DNA of 51,754 nucleotides. Source: an uncultured Rhodospirillales bacterium. Its GTDB lineage: Bacteria > Pseudomonadota > Alphaproteobacteria > Azospirillales > Azospirillaceae. Where the stretch lies: positions 1 to 51,754 of the forward strand of contig CAIOBP010000056.1 of NCBI GenBank assembly GCA_903856295.1, in the 5' to 3' direction. The notes below the pieces were generated by a model that saw only the letters and a list, made by a program, of their open reading frames with translations, did no database searches and had not been told where the DNA came from. Position numbers and translations under genes: made by a program. Shown here piece after piece: positions 36,839-46,846 of this stretch; position 1 is the stretch's first letter; each line of letters starts with the position of its first letter.

Positions 36839-38706
36839 CAGCAGCAACTCCCGGCGGCTTTGGCTCCGGCGACCGGCACGATGGCGCCATGATTGCACGC
36901 GGCGACGCACATGGTGCAACCGGTGCAGGCGCGGGCGTCGATCCGGGTGTAGGTGGCCTCGTAGGGCCGGCCGGCGTAATCGGTTTTCTCGACCCGCTCG
37001 CGCACCGTGATCGCCGGGCAGCCCAGATCCATGCAACTGCCGCAGCCGGTGCATTTGTCCTCGAGCACCTGATGGGGCTCGCGGCGCACGAATTCGCGGA
37101 TCAGGGTGCAGGGCTGATTGGTGATCACCACCGAGGGTTCCGGCACCTTGATCTCGTCGCGGATGGTGCGGAACAAGCCGTTCAGATCATAGGGATCCAC
37201 CAGCCTGATCCGCTCCTTCTTGACCCCCAGCGCCTCGCACAGCCGGGCGAAATCGACCCGCGGCGCCTCCTCGCCATGGATTTCATGGCCGGTGCCGGGG
37301 TGGTTCTGGCCGCCGGTCATGCCGGTGGTGCGGTTGTCGAGGATCAGCGTCGTGACATTGCCCCGGTTGTAGACGATGTTGAGCAGCCCCTGCATGCCCA
37401 TGTGCAGGAAGGTCGAATCGCCCATCACCGCCAGCACCGCCTTGCGGGCGTCGCTGGCGCCGCCGGCCTTGTCGATGCCCAGCGCCATGCCGACGGCGGC
37501 GCCCATGGAAATGCAGCTGTCGAGCGCGTGCCAGGGATGCCCGGCGCCCAGGGTGTAGCAGCCGATATCCCCCATGATCACCACCTTCTTGCGCATGGCG
37601 AACAGGGTATGGAAGACGCCGATGTGCGGACAGGCGGCACACAGGGTCGGCGGGCGCGGAAACACCGCCGGAGCCGGCGGCAGCGTCTCGGCCTTCGGCG
37701 GCTCGGGCTCACCGATCAGGGCGCGAATCGGCGGCGCGATGATGTCGGCGGTCAACTCGCCGATCCGGGGCAGGATGTCCTTGCCATGGACCGCCAGACC
37801 GGCCGCGCGCAACTCGGTCTCGATCAGCGGTTCGGTCTCCTCGACCACCACCAGCTTGCCGACCGTGGCCGCCAGCGCCCGGATGCGCCCCAGCGGCAGC
37901 GGATAAGAGAGGCCGAGCTTGATCAGCGGCGCGTTGGGAAACGCCTCGCGCAAATGGAGATAGGCCGGCCCCGAAACCACGAACCCGGCCCGGCGATCGT
38001 CGCCCGCTTCCTCGACGGTGAGGTCATAGCTCTCGGCAAAGGCCGCTAGCTTTTTCTCACGCTCGAGCTGAAGCGGCACCCGCTTCTTGGCGTTGCCGGG
38101 CACCATCACCCAGCGGGCGGGATTGATGGCGAAGCCGGGGACCTTGCGCTCTTCGCGCGCGCCCAGGGTGACCAGGGCCTTGACGTGGCAGACCCGGGTG
38201 GTCAGGCGCACGATCACCAGGGTTTCGAACTGCTCGGACAGCTCGAACGCCCGCTTGGTCATCTCGTAGGCTTCCTGGGAATCCGCCGGCTCCAGGATCG
38301 GCAAATGGGCGAAGCGGCCCCAATAGCGGGAATCCTGCTCGTTCTGGGACGAAGACTGCCCGACATCGTCGGCCACCGCCACCACCAGCCCGCCGAGCGC
38401 CCCGGTCAGGGTCACGGTCATCAGCGGATCGGAGGCGACATTCAGCCCGACATGCTTCATGGCGCAAAAGGCGCGGGCGCCGGCCATGCTGGCGCCGAGC
38501 GCGACCTCGAAGGCCACCTTCTCATTGACCGACCATTGGGTGTGCAGGTCGGGATACTGAGCCAGGGACTCCAGAATCTCGGTCGCCGGCGTGCCGGGAT
38601 AGCCCGCGGCCACCCGCGTTCCCGCCTCCCAGACCGCGCGGGCAATCGCCTCGTCGCCGGAGAGCAGCCGCCGCGCTCCGGCCTCGTCCTTGACCAGCAT
38701 ATTCAT
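36838..38706 (-). CDS. iorA: Indolepyruvate:ferredoxin oxidoreductase subunit alpha
   Basis: A 622-residue thiamine-diphosphate enzyme subunit. The N-terminal part (AGYPGTPATEI, SVNEKVAFEVALGASMAG, MKHVGLNVASDPLM) is the pyrimidine-binding half. The later part (LCAACPHIGVFHTLF, GDIGCYTLG, VMGDSTFLHMGMQGLLN, LDNRTTGMTGGQ) is the ThDP and Mg binding half. The C-terminus has two [4Fe-4S] ferredoxin motifs: CTGCGSCMDLGCP and CTGCTMCVAACNHG. This is the standard IorA architecture at standard length. It oxidises indolepyruvate or phenylpyruvate and is O2-sensitive, which fits an anaerobic or microaerobic lifestyle. AAGGAAGCG precedes the ATG at 38706. Confidence 0.96.
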   Translation of the reverse strand: MNMLVKDEAGARRLLSGDEAIARAVWEAGTRVAAGYPGTPATEILESLAQYPDLHTQWSVNEKVAFEVALGASMAGARAFCAMKHVGLNVASDPLMTVTLTGALGGLVVAVADDVGQSSSQNEQDSRYWGRFAHLPILEPADSQEAYEMTKRAFELSEQFETLVIVRLTTRVCHVKALVTLGAREERKVPGFAINPARWVMVPGNAKKRVPLQLEREKKLAAFAESYDLTVEEAGDDRRAGFVVSGPAYLHLREAFPNAPLIKLGLSYPLPLGRIRALAATVGKLVVVEETEPLIETELRAAGLAVHGKDILPRIGELTADIIAPPIRALIGEPEPPKAETLPPAPAVFPRPPTLCAACPHIGVFHTLFAMRKKVVIMGDIGCYTLGAGHPWHALDSCISMGAAVGMALGIDKAGGASDARKAVLAVMGDSTFLHMGMQGLLNIVYNRGNVTTLILDNRTTGMTGGQNHPGTGHEIHGEEAPRVDFARLCEALGVKKERIRLVDPYDLNGLFRTIRDEIKVPEPSVVITNQPCTLIREFVRREPHQVLEDKCTGCGSCMDLGCPAITVRERVEKTDYAGRPYEATYTRIDARACTGCTMCVAACNHGAIVPVAGAKAAGSCC

Positions 38707-38724
38707 GGATTCCGCTTCCTTACT

Positions 38725-38748
38725 CCCGGCTCCGCTCCCGGAGCCGGG
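38725..38748. terminator. Hairpin between tatC and iorA
   Basis: CCCGGCTCC (38725-38733) and GGAGCCGGG (38740-38748) form a perfect 9-bp stem with a 6-base loop. No T run follows on the minus strand, so it may be a weak terminator or a stabilising 3' end for tatC. Confidence 0.4.
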
Positions 38749-38796
38749 TTCGTTTAGCCAAAACGCGCGACTTTGCCAAGCCGGTTGCGCCCCGGA

Positions 38797-39621
38797 TCAC
38801 TCCTCCTCCTCGCCGCCAGCGGCCTTGCGCGCCTCGGCTTCGGCCAGGGTGCGGGCGATGTCGGCCTCGCGCTGGCGTTCGATCCAGCGGGCGGCCCAGA
38901 TCGACAACTCGTAGAGCCCGACCAGCGGAATCGCCAGACTGACCTGACTGAAGACGTCGGGCGGAGTCAGCACCGCCGCGATCACGAACACCATGACGAT
39001 GGCGTAGCGCCGCTTTTCGGCCAGTTGCTTGGAGGTGACCAGCCCGACCCGGGCCAGCAGGGTCAGCAGCACCGGCAGCTGGAACGCCACCCCGAAGGCG
39101 AAGATCAGAGTCATGACCAGCGAGAGATACTCGCTGACCCGCGCTTCCAGCTGAATCGGCAGCGTCCCGGGATCGTGGGAGTTCATCTCGAAGCCGAGGA
39201 AGAAGCGCCAAGCCAGCGGAAAGACCAGATAATAGACCACCGCGCCGCCCAGAAAGAACAGGAACGGCGTCGCGACCAGAAACGGCAGAAAGGCCTTCTT
39301 CTCGTGCTGATACAGGCCCGGCGCGATGAACATCCACAGCTGTGTCGCGATGAAGGGAAAGGTCAGAAACGCGCCAGACCAGAACGCCACTTTCATATAT
39401 GTGAAGAATGCTTCAGTCAGGCCGGTATAGATCATCTTACGCCCCTGCCCGGCCAGAATATCGGCCAGAGGCTGCACCAGGAAGGCATAGATGTGCTGGG
39501 AGAAACAATAACAGACCGCGAACCCCACCAGCAGGACCGCCACCGAATAAACCAGCCGGTTGCGCAACTCGATCAGATGGTCGAGCAACGGCATCTTATG
39601 CTGTTCGAAGTCCTCGTCCAC
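38797..39621 (-). CDS. tatC: Sec-independent translocase protein TatC
   Basis: A 274-residue inner-membrane protein with six hydrophobic helices, the receptor of the twin-arginine export pathway. HLIELRNRLV at the N-terminus, TEAFFTYMKVAFWSG, FPFIATQLWMFIAPGLYQHEKK and the FAFGVAFQLPVLL helix are TatC hallmarks. The start is GTG at 39621, with AGGGATAA upstream, six bases from the tatB stop. The C-terminus has an acidic EAEARKAAGGEEEE tail, somewhat longer than in E. coli. It exports folded cofactor proteins such as periplasmic molybdoenzymes. Confidence 0.97.
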   Translation of the reverse strand: MDEDFEQHKMPLLDHLIELRNRLVYSVAVLLVGFAVCYCFSQHIYAFLVQPLADILAGQGRKMIYTGLTEAFFTYMKVAFWSGAFLTFPFIATQLWMFIAPGLYQHEKKAFLPFLVATPFLFFLGGAVVYYLVFPLAWRFFLGFEMNSHDPGTLPIQLEARVSEYLSLVMTLIFAFGVAFQLPVLLTLLARVGLVTSKQLAEKRRYAIVMVFVIAAVLTPPDVFSQVSLAIPLVGLYELSIWAARWIERQREADIARTLAEAEARKAAGGEEEE

Positions 39622-39627
39622 GGGCGT

Positions 39628-40053
39628 TTATCCCTGACTGGCTGGTGTCGGTGGCGCGGACGCGGGGGCCGGCTCGGGGGCCGGCTCCGGCGCGGGGGGG
39701 GCGGCAAGCACCGCCACCTCCTCGGCCGGCTCCGGCGGGCTGCCGCCAAACCCCTCGGTCCCAAGCGTCGACGGATCGAAGCTCTGGCGGATCGAGCCGT
39801 CCGGATCCACGATGTCGGCCAAGGTCTTGGCGCCCGAGATGTTGCGCGCCGCCTGGGCCTGCTTGCGCAACTCCTCGAGTTCGGCTTCCTGCATCAGGTC
39901 GGTGAAGTGGCGCTGAAACTCGCCGGCCATCATGCGGGCGCGGCGCGCCCATTTGCCGGCCTCGTACAGCACCCGTGGCAGCTCCTTGGGACCGATGGCG
40001 ATCAGCGCGACCACCGCGATCAACAGGAGTTCCGTCCAGCTGATATCGAACAT
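39628..40053 (-). CDS. tatB: Sec-independent translocase protein TatB
   Basis: A 141-residue TatB protein. [26 protein letters not shown] gives one N-terminal transmembrane helix with the Glu at position 8 and the GPKELP hinge, followed by an amphipathic helix ([20 protein letters not shown]) and a Pro/Ala-rich tail (about 105-141). It binds signal peptides together with TatC. The usual third gene, tatA, is not upstream: the next gene is recJ on the opposite strand. The ATG at 40053 is fixed by the conserved N-terminus. Confidence 0.95.
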   Translation of the reverse strand: MFDISWTELLLIAVVALIAIGPKELPRVLYEAGKWARRARMMAGEFQRHFTDLMQEAELEELRKQAQAARNISGAKTLADIVDPDGSIRQSFDPSTLGTEGFGGSPPEPAEEVAVLAAPPAPEPAPEPAPASAPPTPASQG

Positions 40054-40199
40054 GGTTCCGGTGTTTCAAGTAACCAATGCGGCGGCTATCATCGACGCCT
40101 TGCCGGCCGCTGTCAACGGCACGCCGCATTTGTATCCTCGCGTAAGGGCGGGGCGATGGGGTATCCTGGGCGCCGCTGTCTTCACCGGAGGGTCCCGCC

Positions 40200-41999
40200 C
40201 TGACCGCCGACGCCCCCGCCGCCCAGCCCCCGGCCTTTCTCAACGTCGACCGCTCGATCTCCGGCCGGCGCTGGCAGGCGCGCGGCGGCTGCGAACGCAC
40301 GGCGCTGGCGCTGTCCCAGTCGCGCGGCCTGCCCGAGTTGGTCGGGCGGGCGCTGGCGGCGCGCGGCGTCACTCTCGAGGGTGTGGACAGCTTCCTGGCG
40401 CCGACCCTCAAGGCGCTGATGCCCGACCCCAGCATCGTCACCGACATGGACGCCGCCGCCGCCCGCTTAGCCAGCGCGGTGACCGGCGGCGAAGCCGTGT
40501 GCGTCTGGGGCGATTACGACGTCGACGGCGCCACCTCGACGGCACTGCTCTACCGCTATCTCGCGGCGGTGGCCAAGCCGCCGCGCACCTACATTCCCGA
40601 CCGCATCACCGAGGGCTACGGCCCCAACGCCCCGGCCTTGCTGAAGCTGCACCGGGAGGGTGTGCGCCTCGTGGTCGCCGTCGATTGCGGCACCAGCGCC
40701 TACCAGCCGCTGAGCGCCGCCGCCGAGGCCGGGCTCGACGTCATCGTCATCGACCATCACGCCGCCGAAGCCGCCCTGCCCGCCGCCACCGCCATCGTCA
40801 ATCCCAACCGCCTCGACGACAGCTCGGGGCTGGGGGGACTGTGCGCCGCCGGGGTGGTCTTTCTCACCGTGGTTGCGCTCAATCGGGAGTTGCGCCGGCT
40901 CGGCTGGTTCAAGACCCGCCCCGAGCCCGACCTGATGTCGTGGCTGGATCTGGTCGCCCTCGGCACGGTGTGCGATGTCGTGCCACTGGTCGGGCTCAAC
41001 CGGGCGCTGGTGACCCAAGGGCTGAAGGTGATGGCCCGGCGCGCCAATGTCGGCTTGGCCGCCCTGGCCGATGTCGCCGGAGCCAGCGGCCCGCCCGAAG
41101 CCTATCACGCCGGCTTCGTGCTCGGACCGCGGGTCAATGCCGGCGGCCGGGTCGGCGCCTCCGATCTCGGCACCCGGCTGCTGGCCACCGAGGACCCGGC
41201 CGAGGCCCGGGGCATCGCGCTGCGGCTCGACGAACTCAACGGCGAGCGCCGCCAGATCGAAAGCGCGGTGCTGGACGCCGCCCTCGATCAGATCGCCGAA
41301 CTGATCGGTGCGGGGGAGCCGCCGCCGCTGGTCTTCGTCGCCGGGGCCGACTGGCATCCCGGCGTCATCGGCATCGTCGCCTCGCGGCTGGTCGAACGGC
41401 TGAAGCGCCCGGCCTGCGTGGTCTCGCTGGTCGATGGCGTCGGCAAGGGCTCCGGACGCTCGATCAAGGGCGTCGATCTCGGCGCGGCGGTGATCGCCGC
41501 CCGGCAATCGGGCCTGCTCAGCCATGGCGGCGGCCACCGCATGGCGGCCGGCTTCACCGTGCAGGCCGAGCGCCTGGACGAGCTGATCGGGTTCCTCACC
41601 GGCCGGGTCACCGAACAGTTGGGCGGCGCCTCGCCGATAGCCACCCTGGAACTGGATGGCGCCCTTTCGGTCGGCGCCGCCACCCCCGCCCTGGCCGAAA
41701 CCCTGAGCAAGCTCGCCCCCTTCGGCAGCGGCAACGCCGAACCGCGCTTCGCGGTCACCGATGTCCGGGTGGTGCGCGCCGATGTCGTCGGCACCGGCCA
41801 TGTCCGCTGCATCCTGACCGGCGCCGAGGGCGGACGGCTCAAGGCCATCGCCTTCCGCGCCGCCGACAGCGACCTCGGCCACGCCCTGCTCGGCAGCGCC
41901 TCCCGGCCGATCCATCTGGCGGGAACCGTTCGCGTCGACAGCTGGAACGGCGCCGTCAACGCCCAGTTGGTGATCGAGGATGGGGCCTGGGCGGTTTAG
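40200..41999 (+). CDS. recJ: Single-stranded-DNA-specific exonuclease RecJ
   Basis: A 599-residue 5'-3' ssDNA exonuclease of the DHH family used in recombination and mismatch repair. DYDVDGATS (near 105), AVDCGTSAY, VIDHHAAE (near 185) and SGLGGLCAAGVVF cover the DHH part, and GGGHRMAAGF lies in the DHHA1 part. The conserved RecJ opening FLNVDRSISGRRWQ starts near 40235, well upstream of the first in-frame TTG at 40338. The frame is open from 40146 but has no in-frame ATG, GTG or TTG there. CTG at 40200 has GGAGGG seven bases upstream and is the best start. It is divergent from tatB. Confidence 0.92.
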   Translation: MTADAPAAQPPAFLNVDRSISGRRWQARGGCERTALALSQSRGLPELVGRALAARGVTLEGVDSFLAPTLKALMPDPSIVTDMDAAAARLASAVTGGEAVCVWGDYDVDGATSTALLYRYLAAVAKPPRTYIPDRITEGYGPNAPALLKLHREGVRLVVAVDCGTSAYQPLSAAAEAGLDVIVIDHHAAEAALPAATAIVNPNRLDDSSGLGGLCAAGVVFLTVVALNRELRRLGWFKTRPEPDLMSWLDLVALGTVCDVVPLVGLNRALVTQGLKVMARRANVGLAALADVAGASGPPEAYHAGFVLGPRVNAGGRVGASDLGTRLLATEDPAEARGIALRLDELNGERRQIESAVLDAALDQIAELIGAGEPPPLVFVAGADWHPGVIGIVASRLVERLKRPACVVSLVDGVGKGSGRSIKGVDLGAAVIAARQSGLLSHGGGHRMAAGFTVQAERLDELIGFLTGRVTEQLGGASPIATLELDGALSVGAATPALAETLSKLAPFGSGNAEPRFAVTDVRVVRADVVGTGHVRCILTGAEGGRLKAIAFRAADSDLGHALLGSASRPIHLAGTVRVDSWNGAVNAQLVIEDGAWAV

Positions 42000-42009
42000 C
42001 GGCGGGGAC

Positions 42010-42078
42010 GCAAGGCAAGGCCAGGGGCGCGGCCCCTGGACCCCGCCAAAGGCCGGGGGGCCTTTGGAAACCGGTTTT
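42010..42078 (+). repeat. Intergenic hairpin repeat, copy c
   Basis: A shortened copy: AGGCCAGGGGCGCGGCCCCTGG, then GACCCCGCCAAAGGCC-gggg-GGCCTTTGG (stem at 42046-42067) and AAACCGGTTTTTA. It lies between the convergent recJ and proS stops and, with its T run, can terminate recJ. Confidence 0.85.
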
Positions 42079-42080
42079 TA

Positions 42081-43394
42081 TCAGGCAGTTAGTTTGGCCA
42101 GAGCGGCATCCTGGGAGAGTTCGAGTTTTTCTCCGGTGGCGCGGTTTTTCAGTTCGACCACGCCGGACTTCAGGCCGCGCGGGCCGATGGTCAGGTGCCA
42201 GGGCAGGCCGATCAGGTCCATGTCGGCGAACTTGACCCCCGGTCGCTCGTTGCGGTCGTCGTAGAGCACCTCGACGCCAGCGGTCAGCAAATCGTCGTAG
42301 ATGTCCTCGCACACCCGGTCGCAGGCCGCGTCGCCCTGCTTGAGATTGATCAGGCCGACCTTGTAGGGCGCGACACTCTCCGGCCAGATGATGCCGTTGT
42401 CGTCGTGACTGGCCTCGATGATCGCCGCCACCAAGCGCGAAACGCCGATGCCGTAGGAGCCCATTTCCAGGGTGATCGATTCGCCGTTCGGCCCCGCGAC
42501 CACCGCACCCAGCGGCTTCGAGTATTTGGTGCCGAAATGGAAGATGTGGCCAACCTCGATGCCCCGCGCCGAGGCCAGTTGGTCCGCCGGCACCGGACAG
42601 CTGGCGGCGTCGTGCTTTTCTTCGGTAGCGGCATAAATGCTGGTGTGCTTGGCGAAAAACGGGTCGAGGTCCTCCTGATAGGACGGAGCGTTGCCCAGCA
42701 CGTCCAGCTCGAGCCACGCCTTGTCGCAAAACACCGCGCTCTCGCCGGTCTCGGCCAGAATGATGAATTCGTGGCTCATGTCGCCGCCGATCGGGCCGGA
42801 CTCGGCCTTCATGGGAATGGCGCGCAGCCCCATGCGGGCGAAGGTCTTGAGATAGGCCAGGAACATCTTCTGATAGGCGATGCGCGCGCCCTTGTAGTCG
42901 AGATCGAAGGAATAAGCGTCCTTCATCAGGAACTCGCGGCCGCGCATCACGCCGAAGCGCGGGCGGATTTCATCGCGGAACTTCCACTGGATGTTATAAA
43001 GATTGCGCGGCAGCTCGCGGTACGACTTGACGTAGCTCTTGAAGATGTCGGTGATGACCTCTTCCGCCGTCGGCCCGAACAGCATCTCGCGCTCGTGACG
43101 GTCCTTGATCCGCAGCATTTCCTTGCCGTAATCCTCGTAGCGTCCCGACTGGCGCCACAAATCCGCCGACTGAATGGTCGGCATCAGCAACTCGATCGCC
43201 CCCGCCGCGTCCTGCTCTTCCCGCACGATCTGCTCGATCTTGCGCAGCACCCGGTAGCCCAGCGGCAGCCAGGCGTAAATGCCGGCGCTGGTCTGGCGGA
43301 CCATGCCGGCGCGCAGCATCAGCCGGTGCGAGACGATTTGCGCCTCGTTGGGGGTTTCCTTGAGGGTGGGCAGGAAATAGCGGGTGAGACGCAT
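42081..43394 (-). CDS. proS: Prolyl-tRNA synthetase, alphaproteobacterial short type
   Basis: A 437-residue class II synthetase that charges tRNA-Pro. Motif 1 ([24 protein letters not shown]), motif 2 ([26 protein letters not shown]) and motif 3 ([17 protein letters not shown]) are clear, followed by the anticodon-binding domain ([23 protein letters not shown]). It lacks the large editing insertion found in the 570-residue bacterial form, as is usual in alphaproteobacteria, where Ala-tRNA-Pro editing is done by separate proteins. The ATG at 43394 fits the conserved [13 protein letters not shown]. It is divergent from the second glycosyltransferase gene. Confidence 0.97.
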   Translation of the reverse strand: MRLTRYFLPTLKETPNEAQIVSHRLMLRAGMVRQTSAGIYAWLPLGYRVLRKIEQIVREEQDAAGAIELLMPTIQSADLWRQSGRYEDYGKEMLRIKDRHEREMLFGPTAEEVITDIFKSYVKSYRELPRNLYNIQWKFRDEIRPRFGVMRGREFLMKDAYSFDLDYKGARIAYQKMFLAYLKTFARMGLRAIPMKAESGPIGGDMSHEFIILAETGESAVFCDKAWLELDVLGNAPSYQEDLDPFFAKHTSIYAATEEKHDAASCPVPADQLASARGIEVGHIFHFGTKYSKPLGAVVAGPNGESITLEMGSYGIGVSRLVAAIIEASHDDNGIIWPESVAPYKVGLINLKQGDAACDRVCEDIYDDLLTAGVEVLYDDRNERPGVKFADMDLIGLPWHLTIGPRGLKSGVVELKNRATGEKLELSQDAALAKLTA

Positions 43395-43568
43395 GGCGGC
43401 AACTCGGCTGTAAAAAACAAAAGGAACGGCCTCCGACTTTAGGGAAAGCCGCCCCCCCTGTCCACAGCCACCGCCAGCGCCCTCGGACGAAGGCGGCGCC
43501 GAAAATAATCCACCGGGGCATTTCCCCGGCGACTATACTCCAGCCCGGTTTTTTCCAGGACGGACCCG

Positions 43569-44780
43569 ATGCGCGCCACCGATCTCCAGGGCATCGTCAC
43601 CGCGACGATCACCGTGAACAGCGCCGTGGACACCATCATGTCCGACCTGAGCGGCGCCTTCGCGGCCCTCGGCGTGTCGATGCGCACCGTGCTCGACGCC
43701 GCCCCCCTCTACGCCAATCCCGGACTGCTGCCGGCGCTGGCGGTTTCGCTGTGCCGCGAGGGCCTGCCCGCCTTTCTCGTCACCTGCAACGCCAAGGTCC
43801 GGGTGGTGGCGGGCCAGGAGCGCGGCCGGGACGTCACCGTCCACGAGGCCTTCGACATGCCGATGGTGGCGTTCATGGTCGATCACCCCGCCACCCACCT
43901 CGCCCACCTGCTGCGCGCCCCGGAAAACACCATCATCACCGTGATCGACGAGGGCCACCTCGCCTTTCTCGAACAGGCCGGCCTCGCGCCGCGCAGCCGG
44001 CTCTTTTGCCCCCACGGCGGCCCCGAGCCGGTCCCGAATCCCCGCACAACCCGTGAGCGCGGCATCGAGCTGCTGTTTTCGGGCAATGTCGGCGATCCCG
44101 GCCCGGAAGCGGCATGGCTGGACCGCGCCTCGGGCGGCCGCTCCGAACTCAGGGCGATTCTGGCCGAGGCGCTGGACGCCGTCCGCGACGAACAGCGCGA
44201 CCCGTATCTCGCGATCGTCGAAGCCTCGGCGCGGCGCGGTGCCGAAACCACGCCGCTGGCCGCCGCCAAACATGTCGCGGACCTCGACGCCTACGCCATG
44301 ATGAGCCGGCGCTTCCAGGTGCTGCGCGCCATCACCGGCCATCGGGTGACGGTGCTCGGCGAGGTCTCCGGCACCAACGCCCTCGACCACCACACCCTGC
44401 TCGGCACCGCCTCGTTCGCCCGCGCCCGCAGCAGGATGGCCGACGCCAAACTACTGATCAACAGCCGCTCGACCTTCGCCCGGGGCGGGCATGAACGCAT
44501 TTTCTATGGCCTCAGCCGGGGCGCGGTCGTCGTCACCGAGCCCAGCGCCTTCCTGCGCCAAGACCTGGAGACCGGCCTGGGCATGGTCGCCCTGCCCGCC
44601 GATCCGGCCGCGACCGACGACCTGCTCTCCGACCTGCTGGCCCGACCGGAGCGACTCGACGCCTTGCGCGAGCGCGGCCTCGCCGGCTATGCGCAACGCC
44701 ACGGCTGGCGAGAGCGGGCGGAGCGGATTCTCGGCGCACTCGCCGCCCATGCCGCGTCAAAGCAGGATGGCCGCCCCTGA
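43569..44780 (+). CDS. Glycosyltransferase family 1-like protein
   Basis: A 403-residue protein with a GT-B-like C-terminal half. LFCPHGGPEP near residue 140, IELLFSGNVGD, MADAKLLINSRSTFARGGHERIFYGLSRGAVVVTEPSAFL (about 290-330) and a late WRERAERIL segment resemble the glycosyl-transferase family 1 / CgeB-type C-terminal domain, where Glu in GGHERI would contact the sugar nucleotide. The N-terminal half matches no family that I can name. Substrate is unknown; a role in surface glycan or protein glycosylation is possible. The ATG at 43569 has AGGACGG upstream. It ends one base before the convergent thioredoxin stop. Confidence 0.78.
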   Translation: MRATDLQGIVTATITVNSAVDTIMSDLSGAFAALGVSMRTVLDAAPLYANPGLLPALAVSLCREGLPAFLVTCNAKVRVVAGQERGRDVTVHEAFDMPMVAFMVDHPATHLAHLLRAPENTIITVIDEGHLAFLEQAGLAPRSRLFCPHGGPEPVPNPRTTRERGIELLFSGNVGDPGPEAAWLDRASGGRSELRAILAEALDAVRDEQRDPYLAIVEASARRGAETTPLAAAKHVADLDAYAMMSRRFQVLRAITGHRVTVLGEVSGTNALDHHTLLGTASFARARSRMADAKLLINSRSTFARGGHERIFYGLSRGAVVVTEPSAFLRQDLETGLGMVALPADPAATDDLLSDLLARPERLDALRERGLAGYAQRHGWRERAERILGALAAHAASKQDGRP

Positions 44781-44781
44781 C

Positions 44782-45369
44782 TCAGCCGCTGGTCCGGATC
44801 AAACCGGCGGGCAGTTGCGGCGCCGCGCGCTCGCCGATGGCATCCTCGATCAGGCGCCGGGCGGCGGCCGAGTCCCAGCCGGGATCGCCCTCGGCCCGGC
44901 CGATGATCCGGCCCTCGCGGTCGAGCAGGAACGAGGTCGGCACGCCGGAAACGCCGAGCTGGCGCAGAATCCGGGAGCTGGGATCGAGATAAACCGGCAG
45001 ATGGCTGGCTCCGATCCGCTCCAGAAAGGGCTCGACCACCCCGCCGGCGCCGCGATCCACCGACACCGCCACCACCTGGAAATCCTCGCCGCCGAACCGG
45101 GCCTGGAGATCGTCGAGGGCCGGGATTTCCGCGACGCACGGGCCGCACCAGGTCGCCCACAGGTTCAGCAGCACCACCTTGCCGGCAAAGGCGCCGAGAT
45201 CGAGCCGCTGCCCCTCGCCGTCGCTGAAGGCCAGCGGCGGCGGCACCTGGGGCGCGGCATAGGGGACATAGCCGCGCAGCCCCGGAGACGCCGCGGCCGG
45301 AGCGAAAACCACGACCGCGCCCGCCCCCAACAGCAACAGAGTCGTTGCGATGACGCGCAAAAGCGGCAT
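44782..45369 (-). CDS. TlpA-like periplasmic thiol-disulphide protein
   Basis: A 195-residue exported thioredoxin-fold protein. A signal peptide or anchor covers residues 1-28 ([18 protein letters not shown]). The active site is WATWCGPC, followed by [31 protein letters not shown] contains the cis-Pro. This TlpA/ResA/DsbE class reduces disulphides in the periplasm, often for cytochrome c maturation or copper-site assembly. In proteobacteria a TlpA-like gene next to argH is frequent. The ATG at 45369 is used; a start at 45417 would overlap the divergent argH start. Confidence 0.9.
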   Translation of the reverse strand: MPLLRVIATTLLLLGAGAVVVFAPAAASPGLRGYVPYAAPQVPPPLAFSDGEGQRLDLGAFAGKVVLLNLWATWCGPCVAEIPALDDLQARFGGEDFQVVAVSVDRGAGGVVEPFLERIGASHLPVYLDPSSRILRQLGVSGVPTSFLLDREGRIIGRAEGDPGWDSAAARRLIEDAIGERAAPQLPAGLIRTSG

Positions 45370-45415
45370 AGTAGCGGCCCGATCCTTCGTGACTTTGCCC
45401 GGCTGTTTCCCGATC

Positions 45416-46846
45416 ATGACCAAACCCGCCCCCCCCCCATCCGCTGCCACCACCCCCGACACCCAGCACGCCAACCAGCTCTGGGGCGGGCGCTTCGCCG
45501 CCGGGCCGGCCGCGATCATGGAGCGCATCAACGCCTCGATCGGCTTCGACCGCAAGCTCTATGCCCAGGATATCGCCGGCTCCAAGGCCCATGCCGCCAT
45601 GCTCGCCCGCCAGGGCATCATCGGCGCCGACGATGCCGCCGCGATCGCCACAGGGCTCGACGCGATCCTACAGGAAATCGAACGCGGCGTCTTTCCCTTC
45701 CAGGTCGCCCTCGAAGACATTCACATGAACATCGAGGCGCGGCTGGCCGAGCTGATCGGCGAGCCGGCCAAGCGCCTCCACACCGGCCGCTCGCGCAACG
45801 ATCAGGTGGCCACCGACTTCAAGCTGTGGGTGCGCGATGCCCTCGACCGGCTCGATGCCGGCCTGAAGGACCTGCAAGCGGCGCTGATCGAGCAGGCCGA
45901 GCGGCACAGCGACACCGTGATGCCCGGCTTCACCCACCTGCAACCAGCCCAGCCGGTGACCTTCGGCCACCACCTGCTGGCCTATGTCGAGATGTTCGGC
46001 CGCGACCGCAGCCGGGCGCGCGACGCCCGGGCGCGGCTCAACGAATGCCCGCTCGGCTCGGCGGCGCTGGCCGGCACCCCCTACCCGATCGACCGCGACT
46101 TCACCGCGCAGGCGCTGGGCTTCGACCGCCCGACCGCCAATTCGCTGGACTCGGTCTCGGACCGCGACTTCGCCCTCGACTACCTCGCCACCGCCTCGAT
46201 CGCCGCCGTGCATCTCTCGCGCTTCGCCGAGGAAATCGTGATCTGGTGCACCGCCCAGTTCCGCTTCATCACCCTGTCCGATGCCTTCACCACCGGCAGT
46301 TCGATCATGCCCCAAAAGCGCAATCCCGACGCCGCCGAGCTGGTGCGCGCCAAGTCCGGGCGGGTGATCGGCTCGCTGACCGGCCTGCTGATCGCGCTCA
46401 AGGGCCTGCCGCTGGCCTATTCCAAGGACATGCAGGAGGACAAGGAGCCGGTGTTCGAGGCCGACGACACCCTGGCGCTGTGTCTCGCCGCCACCGCCGG
46501 CATGGTCCGCGACATGAAGGCCAATCCGGTGGCGATGCTGCGCGCCGCCGAGCGCGGCTTCCTCACCGCCACCGATCTCGCCGACTGGCTGGTGCAGACG
46601 CTGGGCATGCCCTTCCGCGAGGCTCATCACGTCACCGGCCGGTTGGTCAAGCTGGCCGAGGAGCGGACGATCGGCTTGGCCGAACTGGAGCTTGCCACCA
46701 TGCAAACCGTCGAGCCGCGCATCACCGCGGCGGTGTTCCAGGTCCTGAGCCTCGAAGCCTCGGCCGCCAGCCGCAAGAGCTTCGGCGGCACCGCCCCCGA
46801 ACGGGTGCGCGAGGCGCTGAAGGCGGCGCGGGAGCGGTTCCTGTGA
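45416..46846 (+). CDS. argH: Argininosuccinate lyase
   Basis: A 476-residue enzyme of the fumarase/aspartase superfamily that splits argininosuccinate into arginine and fumarate. Signature elements are [11 protein letters not shown] at the start, [35 protein letters not shown] and the mobile loop [22 protein letters not shown] with the catalytic Ser. Length is normal. The N-terminal Pro/Ala-rich 20 residues are extra. The ATG at 45416 lacks a strong ribosome site. Its stop overlaps the next start (GTGA), and argH, lptM and lysA form one coupled operon. Confidence 0.97.
   Translation: MTKPAPPPSAATTPDTQHANQLWGGRFAAGPAAIMERINASIGFDRKLYAQDIAGSKAHAAMLARQGIIGADDAAAIATGLDAILQEIERGVFPFQVALEDIHMNIEARLAELIGEPAKRLHTGRSRNDQVATDFKLWVRDALDRLDAGLKDLQAALIEQAERHSDTVMPGFTHLQPAQPVTFGHHLLAYVEMFGRDRSRARDARARLNECPLGSAALAGTPYPIDRDFTAQALGFDRPTANSLDSVSDRDFALDYLATASIAAVHLSRFAEEIVIWCTAQFRFITLSDAFTTGSSIMPQKRNPDAAELVRAKSGRVIGSLTGLLIALKGLPLAYSKDMQEDKEPVFEADDTLALCLAATAGMVRDMKANPVAMLRAAERGFLTATDLADWLVQTLGMPFREAHHVTGRLVKLAEERTIGLAELELATMQTVEPRITAAVFQVLSLEASAASRKSFGGTAPERVREALKAARERFL

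Noticed and set aside
43511-43539. Promoter with TATACT at 43534 for the second glycosyltransferase
   Set aside because: The -10 is good but no acceptable -35 is found at the right distance.
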